In this document: piece after piece, positions 6,887 through 11,289 of the stretch
Layout of the letters: each line of letters begins with the position of its first letter
Position numbering within the stretch: the first letter of the stretch is position 1
From: an uncultured Gammaproteobacteria bacterium
GTDB taxonomy: Bacteria; Pseudomonadota; Gammaproteobacteria; Arenicellales; UBA868
Length of the DNA: 11,289 bases
Direction: 5' to 3'
Assembly (NCBI GenBank): GCA_913051905.1
Contig: CAJXBY010000076.1
Location: forward strand, 1 to 11,289
Translations under genes and position numbers: made by a program
The notes under the pieces: model-generated
What the model was told of the DNA's origin: nothing
Database searches by the model: none
What the model saw: the letters and a program-made list of their open reading frames with translations, nothing else

Positions 6887-7732
6887 TCAGCGTCCGGCTC
6901 GGGGCTGGAAGGGTTTTATGTCCGCGCCTGAAAAGAGCATCTTTCCCTGAATCTCACAGACACTTGCATGGTACGCAACCGCCTCGGGATCGAGTTCCGC
7001 CTTCGGTCTCGGTTCCAGCTCCCAGTAATCGTGGGTCTCCTGTCCGCGGACCAGGGTCGCGAAGTCGCGGGGTCCCAGGGTCTGTCTGACATCACTCGCG
7101 ATGTAGCGGATGGCAAAACCGACTCGCCGTTTTCCTGAGCGATTCGGATTGGAGCCGTGGGCCACACCCACATGATGCAAAGACATCTGGCCGGGCAGCA
7201 GTTCCAGGTCCACAGCCTGGGCTTCATCCACCTCGACATCGATCTCCTGGCCACGGCTCAACAGGTTGTGTTTGTGAAAAGTGTCAGTGTGCTTCAGGCT
7301 GACATGTTGTGTACCGGGGATCACGCGCATGCAGCCGTTCAGCGGGTTACTCGGCGTGAACGCGATCCATGCCGTACACACGTCATGTCGATCGAGTCCC
7401 CAATAATTTGCATCCTGGTGCCAGGAGACATAAGCCGGATTCCCGGCGTCTTTGTTGAAGAAACTTGAACCCCAGCACAGGATGTTCGGGCCGAGCAGGT
7501 CTTCGACCCGGTCAAGCACTTTGGGGTGGTTGACAAGATCATGCAGCCAGGGGAAGAGAAGATGGGGTTTGTGCCGGTACATGCCGTCGATCCGTCCTCC
7601 GGAGGTGGCCTCATAAGCTTCGAGTCTCGCCAGGTGGCCAGCGGCTTCGTCCTGGGTCAGTACATCAAAGGGGTGACAGTAACCCTGCTCCTGATACTGC
7701 CGGATCTGTGCATCGCTCAGTAAATTGGGCAT
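6887..7732 (-). CDS. PhyH family Fe(II)/2-oxoglutarate-dependent dioxygenase
   Basis: 281-residue phytanoyl-CoA dioxygenase-like enzyme. The facial triad is intact: His105 and Asp107 in WHQDANYW and distal His192 in VAHGSNPN, with Arg203 eleven residues later in the usual place for binding 2-oxoglutarate. Because the motif is H-x-D, not H-x-A or H-x-G, hydroxylation is expected rather than halogenation. The C-terminal part (about 215-281) carries extra conserved-looking segments of no known meaning. Members act on many small molecules, including fatty acyl-CoA, amino acids, ectoine and phosphonates; there is no reason to choose phytanoyl-CoA here. Start ATG is well supported by GAGG (7740-7743, minus strand) 7 bases upstream. 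It is the first gene of the minus-strand group and is divergent from the TRAP operon, which suggests that it acts on the imported compound. Confidence 0.9.
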   Translation of the reverse strand: MPNLLSDAQIRQYQEQGYCHPFDVLTQDEAAGHLARLEAYEATSGGRIDGMYRHKPHLLFPWLHDLVNHPKVLDRVEDLLGPNILCWGSSFFNKDAGNPAYVSWHQDANYWGLDRHDVCTAWIAFTPSNPLNGCMRVIPGTQHVSLKHTDTFHKHNLLSRGQEIDVEVDEAQAVDLELLPGQMSLHHVGVAHGSNPNRSGKRRVGFAIRYIASDVRQTLGPRDFATLVRGQETHDYWELEPRPKAELDPEAVAYHASVCEIQGKMLFSGADIKPFQPRAGR

Positions 7733-7775
7733 AAATGGGCCTCAGATTGGGAGTTCGCTTTGGTTACAATTTTCC

Positions 7776-7804
7776 TTTGCAGTTATATTTTATTCCTATA
7801 CTAT
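7776..7804 (+). promoter_or_regulatory. Candidate promoter for the TRAP operon, overlapping the opposite promoter
   Basis: TTTGCA (7776-7781) and TACTAT (7799-7804) each match the sigma70 consensus at four of six bases with 17 bases between them; TATACT at 7797-7802 is a better -10 but lacks a well-spaced -35. It overlaps the minus-strand promoter almost completely. The leader to dctP would be about 145 bases. Position is plausible, exact boxes are uncertain. Confidence 0.35.
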
Positions 7805-7810
7805 GCTCAA
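7782..7810 (-). promoter_or_regulatory. Sigma70-like promoter for the PhyH/enolase operon
   Basis: Read on the minus strand, TTGAGC (7805-7810) is a -35 matching the consensus at four of six bases and TATAAC (7782-7787) is a -10 matching at five, separated by exactly 17 bases. Transcription would start near 7775, giving a leader of about 43 bases that contains the GAGG ribosome site. The surrounding bases are clearly more AT-rich than the genes. Confidence 0.6.
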
Positions 7811-7894
7811 ACGAGTTGCTTGTGGTCGTGAAGTCCGGCCACATGGGCAGCCTGAAGAATCCATCTTGGAATGAGAATGGGATTTTAGGATGAA

Positions 7895-7915
7895 TTTCCC
7901 GGCAGCTGAGGGAAA
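7895..7915 (+). other. Stem-loop in the dctP leader
   Basis: TTTCCC (7895-7900) pairs with GGGAAA (7910-7915) around a 9-base loop containing CAGCTG. It ends 26 bases before the dctP ribosome site. It is short and has no following T-run, so it is not an intrinsic terminator; it might affect mRNA stability or be chance. Confidence 0.3.
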
Positions 7916-7941
7916 ACTCGTAGAACGATGCCTACATATAC

Positions 7942-7950
7942 AAAGGAGAG
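7942..7950 (+). promoter_or_regulatory. Strong ribosome binding site deciding the dctP start
   Basis: AAAGGAGAG lies 4 bases before the ATG at 7955. This places the start at that ATG rather than at the in-frame ATG at 7928, which has no such site and would put nine polar, charged residues ahead of the signal peptide. Confidence 0.85.
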
Positions 7951-7954
7951 TGAA

Positions 7955-8989
7955 ATGCGACCAAACCTACCCAAAACATTAGTCAGTGCCGCAGTTGGTC
8001 TCGCGCTGGGTTTGACGGGTCTGAACACCCAGGCGGCGGAATGGACCTGGAACGTGCAGTCGTTATGGCAGCCGGGCACCACCAACCAGAAAGCATTTGA
8101 GCGTTTTGCAGCTAATGTCTACAAGATGACGGGCGGCCGGCTGGAGATCAAGACCTTGCCCGTACATTCGGTTGTTAAACACAGTGAGACGCTGGAAGCC
8201 GTCGGCGCAGGTATCTTAGACGGACAACATACTGGTGGTGCTTATTTCGCCGGTAAAGAGGCGGCCCTCCAAGTCTGCACCGAACTGAACGGCGCTTTCG
8301 AAAACACCTATCAGGCCCAGTTGTGGTTTGAGTATGGTGGTGGTACGGAACTGTGTCGGGAAGCCTATGGAAAATTCGGAGTCTACTATGTTGGCCCGGT
8401 ATGGTTCGGTCAGGAATCGATGCCGTTCAACAAAGCTTTGCATTCGATCGATGATTTCAAGGCCAAGGGCATCAAGATGCGTTCCCCGGAAGGCATGGGT
8501 GCTGCGATTTGGCGCCGGATCGGTGCGGGCGTCGTGACTCTGCCAGGCAGTGAGGTATTCACTGCGCTGGAGCGTGGTGTGATTGACGGCACTGACTGGG
8601 GCACGCTGAGCATGAACCAGGAGCTCGGTTATCACAAGATCGCGCCGTATCCGCTGTATCCGGGGTTTCACTCGGCACCAGCGGCCGACGTCGCGATCAA
8701 TATGGGCAAATGGAATGCGCTGCCTGACGATGTGAAGGCGATTGTCGAAATTGCAACTAAAGAGTTTGCCCGTGACATGGTGCAAAGCATCATCATGGAC
8801 GACATCGCCGCGGCTGATGCAGCCATGTCACAAGGGGTCACCCTGATCAACTGGACAGCAGAGGAGCGAACCCGGTTTCGCGAAGTCGCCATGATTGAGT
8901 GGGAAGCCTTTGCAAATAAAAGCCCCTTGGCCCGGAAGCTGGTGGACAGCCAGGTGGCTTTTCTCAGAAAACTGCACCTTGTCGACTGA
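7955..8989 (+). CDS. dctP: TRAP transporter periplasmic substrate-binding protein
   Basis: 344-residue periplasmic receptor of a tripartite ATP-independent (TRAP) transporter. The N-terminus is a signal peptide: basic MRPNLPK, a hydrophobic core, and likely cleavage after Ala27 or Ala28 in NTQAAEW. Arg176 in GIKMRSPEG is at the conserved arginine that binds the ligand carboxylate in this family. The EVFTALERGVIDG signature (200-212) followed by Trp215 is also typical. The general sequence type resembles the receptors annotated for 2-oxo acids, mannitol or chloroaromatic acids (TakP/FcbT1-like group) rather than sialic acid or C4-dicarboxylates, so an organic acid ligand is likely but unidentified. 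Cys108 and Cys134 are present in the mature protein. It is first in dctP-dctQ-dctM and has by far the best ribosome site of the three. The symbol is used in its family sense only. Confidence 0.92.
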   Translation: MRPNLPKTLVSAAVGLALGLTGLNTQAAEWTWNVQSLWQPGTTNQKAFERFAANVYKMTGGRLEIKTLPVHSVVKHSETLEAVGAGILDGQHTGGAYFAGKEAALQVCTELNGAFENTYQAQLWFEYGGGTELCREAYGKFGVYYVGPVWFGQESMPFNKALHSIDDFKAKGIKMRSPEGMGAAIWRRIGAGVVTLPGSEVFTALERGVIDGTDWGTLSMNQELGYHKIAPYPLYPGFHSAPAADVAINMGKWNALPDDVKAIVEIATKEFARDMVQSIIMDDIAAADAAMSQGVTLINWTAEERTRFREVAMIEWEAFANKSPLARKLVDSQVAFLRKLHLVD

Positions 8990-8996
8990 TCAGTCG
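8983..8996. repeat. Perfect 14-base palindrome over the dctP stop codon
   Basis: CGACTGATCAGTCG is its own reverse complement and contains the TGA stop of dctP. As RNA it could fold as a 5-pair stem with a GAUC loop, perhaps extended by a U-G pair. It could help protect the dctP 3' end together with the following stem-loop. Confidence 0.6.
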
Positions 8997-9021
8997 GAAG
9001 TCTGACCCACGATAGGAAGTG

Positions 9022-9042
9022 GGCGGGGCCTCGTGCCCCGCC
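9022..9042 (+). terminator. GC stem-loop between dctP and dctQ (attenuator or mRNA-stabilising hairpin)
   Basis: GGCGGGGC (9022-9029) and GCCCCGCC (9035-9042) form a perfect 8-pair stem with a 5-base loop, extendable by a G-U pair. The downstream tract (TGTTTCGTTG) is only partly T-rich, so it is at most a leaky terminator. Its place after the receptor gene fits differential expression of receptor and permease. Confidence 0.65.
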
Positions 9043-9082
9043 TGTTTCGTTGTCCAAACACAACAATCCGCAGGCTTAACCA

Positions 9083-9613
9083 ATGCCTCCGCAGAACCCT
9101 ATTGATCGGCTCTCAATTTTCATTGGCGAGAAGGTCAGTTACGTTTTTCTGGTCAGTGTGATCATCACAGCGTATGAAGTCATCATGCGCTATGGATTGA
9201 ACGCACCAACCACCTGGGTCCACGATGGGGCGACCGCGTTGTCGGCTACCGGGTTTCTGATGGCAGGATGTTATTGCCTTCAGCAGCGGCGTCACATTGC
9301 CATAACCGTTATCTATGATTCCGTTTCACCGGGCCTGCGCCGCATATTCGCGTTGATCAACGCTTTGATCATTGTATTGTTCATGGGTCTGCTGACCTGG
9401 GCCGCTCTGAAGGTGGCCTTGAATGCGACCTGGGTGAACTGGAACTGCCAAGTACAATTCTGTGGTCTCGAAACCAGTGCCCACGCCTGGGACGTGCCGA
9501 TTCCGGCCTATCTGAAAACCGTGCTTTTCCTGGCGTCGGTCTTCATGACGTTGCAGGCACTGACGCACCTGATGTCTGCCCTGAGGAATGTTTTACGGAA
9601 GTCTGAATCATGA
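9083..9613 (+). CDS. dctQ: TRAP transporter small permease subunit
   Basis: 176-residue four-helix membrane subunit that pairs with the large permease. The family signature EVIMRYGLNAPTTW is at residues 32-45, at the end of the first helix. Further hydrophobic helices lie about at 50-66, 88-110 and 143-163. The loop before the last helix, expected on the periplasmic side, carries CQVQFC (Cys122 and Cys127) in a segment (NWNCQVQFCGLETS) that is longer than in short DctQ proteins. The start ATG has only a weak upstream ribosome site, in contrast to dctP. Its stop overlaps the dctM start by 4 bases (ATGA), so the two permease subunits are coupled in translation. The gene is 93 bases after dctP. 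Confidence 0.9.
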   Translation: MPPQNPIDRLSIFIGEKVSYVFLVSVIITAYEVIMRYGLNAPTTWVHDGATALSATGFLMAGCYCLQQRRHIAITVIYDSVSPGLRRIFALINALIIVLFMGLLTWAALKVALNATWVNWNCQVQFCGLETSAHAWDVPIPAYLKTVLFLASVFMTLQALTHLMSALRNVLRKSES

Positions 9614-10929
9614 GCATCGAGATCCTGACACTGATCATGCTGGGTTCGATGGTGGTGCTGCTCATCATCGGGCTGCCGCTTGCTTTCGTCACCGGGATCA
9701 TCGCCTTCGGGTTTGCCCTGTTTTTGTACGGTCCACTGGCGCTGCCGCTGATCGCGAGCCGGATTTACGGGTTCGTCAGCGTCTATGCTCTGATTGCTGT
9801 GCCTATGTTCGTGTTCATGGCATCGGTGCTCGAGCGTTCCGGCATTGCGCGGGACCTTTTCGGTGCCATGCATATCCTCGCGGGAAATCTACGCGGCGGT
9901 CTCGCGATCCAGACGATGGCAGTGGCGGTATTGATGGCGGCGATGACCGGAATCATCGGTGGTGAAATTGTGCTGCTTGGCCTGGTCGCACTGCCACAGA
10001 TGCTGCGCCTCAACTATGACCGGAATCTTGCCATAGGTACGGTCTGTGCCGGTGGTGGACTGGGCACCATGATTCCACCGAGTATCGTCTTGATCTTTTA
10101 CGGGCTGACTGCACAGGTATCGATCGGTGATCTGTTCCTGGCGACCATCATCCCTGGCCTGTTACTGGCAGGCATCTATATCGCCTACATCCTAATCCGC
10201 TGCTATATCAATCCTGATCTAGGCCCACCGGCGCCGGTTGAAGAACGAAGACTATCAATGGCCGAAAAGCTGTTGATGGTGCGCAACATCGTTCTCCCCA
10301 TACTGGTGGTCGTGATGGTACTGGGCAGTATCTACGGTGGAATTGCTTCGGTCAGCGAGGCGGCGGGCATGGGCGTGATTGGTGTGATTTTATGTACTTT
10401 GATAAGAAAAGAATTGAATTGGCAGCTGATACGCGAATCTTTGCAGCAGACCATGCTGACCTGCGGCATGATCCTGTGGCTGGTGTTTGGGGCCACCGCA
10501 CTGATCGGTGTCTACAACCTGATGGGCGGCATCGAGTTTGTCAAGAACCTGATGACAGGACTGCCGTTCCCACCGATCGTGATCCTGCTGATCATGATGG
10601 CCATCCTGCTGGTGCTGGGGTTCTTTATCGACTGGGTCGGGATTATGTTGCTGACTATGCCCGTATTCGTCCCGATTATCACCGACTTGGGTTATGACCC
10701 GATCTGGTTCGGCATTCTTTTCTGCATGAACATGCAGATCTCTTATCTGTCACCGCCGTTTGGTCCGGCGGCTTTTTACCTGAAAGGGGTGGCACCTCCC
10801 GAGATCAGCCTGCAAGACATCTACAACTCCTTGTGGCCTTTCATGGCCCTGCAGATCTTTGCACTGGCTATCGTCATGATGTTTCCGCAGTTGGCGCTGT
10901 GGTTGCCAAGCCTGGCCTATCCCAACTGA
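9610..10929 (+). CDS. dctM: TRAP transporter large permease subunit
   Basis: 439-residue large permease, the ion-coupled transporting subunit, made of about twelve helices plus re-entrant hairpins. The first hairpin region reads TGIIGGEIVLLGLVALPQM (113-131) followed by the GTVCAGGGLGTMIPPSI stretch (IPPS at 155-158). The second half contains the matching SEAAGMG and LSPPFGPAAFYLKG segments. The first motif is the form seen in the FcbT3-type (mannitol/chloroaromatic) branch of DctM proteins rather than the SGSSAAT form of sialic acid transporters, agreeing with the dctP type. GGAAG at 9597-9601 is a ribosome site 8 bases before the ATG, inside dctQ. Full length and intact. Confidence 0.93.
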   Translation: MSIEILTLIMLGSMVVLLIIGLPLAFVTGIIAFGFALFLYGPLALPLIASRIYGFVSVYALIAVPMFVFMASVLERSGIARDLFGAMHILAGNLRGGLAIQTMAVAVLMAAMTGIIGGEIVLLGLVALPQMLRLNYDRNLAIGTVCAGGGLGTMIPPSIVLIFYGLTAQVSIGDLFLATIIPGLLLAGIYIAYILIRCYINPDLGPPAPVEERRLSMAEKLLMVRNIVLPILVVVMVLGSIYGGIASVSEAAGMGVIGVILCTLIRKELNWQLIRESLQQTMLTCGMILWLVFGATALIGVYNLMGGIEFVKNLMTGLPFPPIVILLIMMAILLVLGFFIDWVGIMLLTMPVFVPIITDLGYDPIWFGILFCMNMQISYLSPPFGPAAFYLKGVAPPEISLQDIYNSLWPFMALQIFALAIVMMFPQLALWLPSLAYPN

Positions 10930-10931
10930 CG

Positions 10932-10957
10932 GCCGGCATTTCAGCCGGCAACCGGCT
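10932..10957. terminator. Possible terminator after dctM, two alternative hairpins
   Basis: GCCGGC (10932-10937) can pair with its copy at 10944-10949 around a 6-base loop, or AGCCGG (10943-10948) can pair with CCGGCT (10952-10957) around a 3-base loop. The two exclude each other. No clear T-run follows on the plus strand. It sits in the 112-base gap between converging genes, where a terminator is expected. Confidence 0.4.
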
Positions 10958-11041
10958 CCCTTTCTGCCGGGCACTGCATGCAGAACGCCAGGCGATACCG
11001 GTGGAGAACCTGCGGTCAGTGTTCACGACGACCATCGGGCG

Positions 11042-11289
11042 TCAGATGATGGCGGGTACGCCAAACAGATAAGGATGCAGAAATAACAGCACGCCGAAGA
11101 CGAATGCACCTGCGATTACCGCGATCAGGTCGCGGCGGATCGGTTGGGTTTCCAGAGGTGTTTTGCTGTTGCGGGTCATGACAGAAAGACCATCGATCAC
11201 TGTGTAGGACAGGAAGCTGCCGAAAAGCAGCAGTGATGCGAGATCACCATTTGCGGCCAGATGGGCCAGTCCCCATAGCGCGATGCCCC
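11042..11289 (-). CDS. NnrU family membrane protein, 5' truncated
   Basis: The C-terminal 81 residues of a minus-strand gene whose start lies beyond the right edge. The first visible part, LWGLAHLAANGDLASLLLFG, is the highly characteristic core of NnrU-family proteins, followed by a second helix with SYTVID, a basic loop (PIRRDLIA) and a last hydrophobic helix ending in HPYLFGVPAII. NnrU was named from a nitric-oxide/nitrite reductase-associated gene in denitrifiers; the family is related to isoprenylcysteine-methyltransferase-like membrane proteins and its molecular role is uncertain. Nothing denitrification-related is seen nearby. It ends with TGA at 11042-11044 and converges on the TRAP operon. 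With no start codon in the window, it is easily overlooked. Confidence 0.85.
   Translation of the reverse strand, partial: GIALWGLAHLAANGDLASLLLFGSFLSYTVIDGLSVMTRNSKTPLETQPIRRDLIAVIAGAFVFGVLLFLHPYLFGVPAII

Noticed and set aside
7764..7769. A GntR/FadR-type operator around TTGGTTACAA in the divergent region
   Set aside because: Only the outer three bases of each side are symmetric, and no regulator gene is present to support it.

Overview
The window looks like chromosomal DNA from a Gram-negative, GC-rich proteobacterium. The evidence is a TRAP transporter with a periplasmic solute receptor and typical signal peptide, an NnrU-family membrane protein, a TauE/SafE permease, Shine-Dalgarno-led starts and tightly packed short operons. 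The set of TRAP transporter, PhyH dioxygenase, enolase-superfamily enzyme and GFA protein is common in marine and soil alpha- and gammaproteobacteria, but I cannot fix the genus from sequence alone. No rRNA, tRNA, CRISPR array, insertion sequence or phage gene was seen, and no stretch over 300 bases lacks a gene.

Left part (1-4220, all plus strand): a TauE/SafE-type permease truncated by the window edge overlaps by 4 bases with an alpha/beta hydrolase. They are followed by a separate thiamine-diphosphate-dependent enzyme of the acetolactate synthase-like family, whose substrate I cannot assign, and by a compact rhomboid intramembrane protease.

Middle part (4308-7732, all minus strand, read right to left): a PhyH-type Fe(II)/2-oxoglutarate dioxygenase, a mandelate racemase/muconate lactonizing-type enolase-superfamily enzyme, a GFA/CENP-V-type zinc protein and a membrane-anchored alpha/beta hydrolase. 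Spacings are 49, about 100 and 7 bases, so they could form one operon or two.

Right part (7955-10929, plus strand): a complete three-subunit TRAP transporter (dctP-dctQ-dctM), divergent from the dioxygenase gene across an AT-rich 222-base region. That region carries a good minus-strand promoter (TTGAGC, 17 bases, TATAAC) and a weaker plus-strand candidate overlapping it. After dctP come a perfect 14-base palindrome and a strong GC stem-loop, placed where they could hold receptor mRNA above permease mRNA. The window ends in the 3' part of a convergent NnrU-family gene.

Working model (inference): the TRAP system imports a small organic acid or acid-sugar-like compound. The divergent dioxygenase and enolase-superfamily enzyme then transform it, with the GFA protein and hydrolase as possible helpers. 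The families are individually known; this combination with an unassigned substrate is the most interesting thing here. I found no clear evidence of a wholly new type of system.
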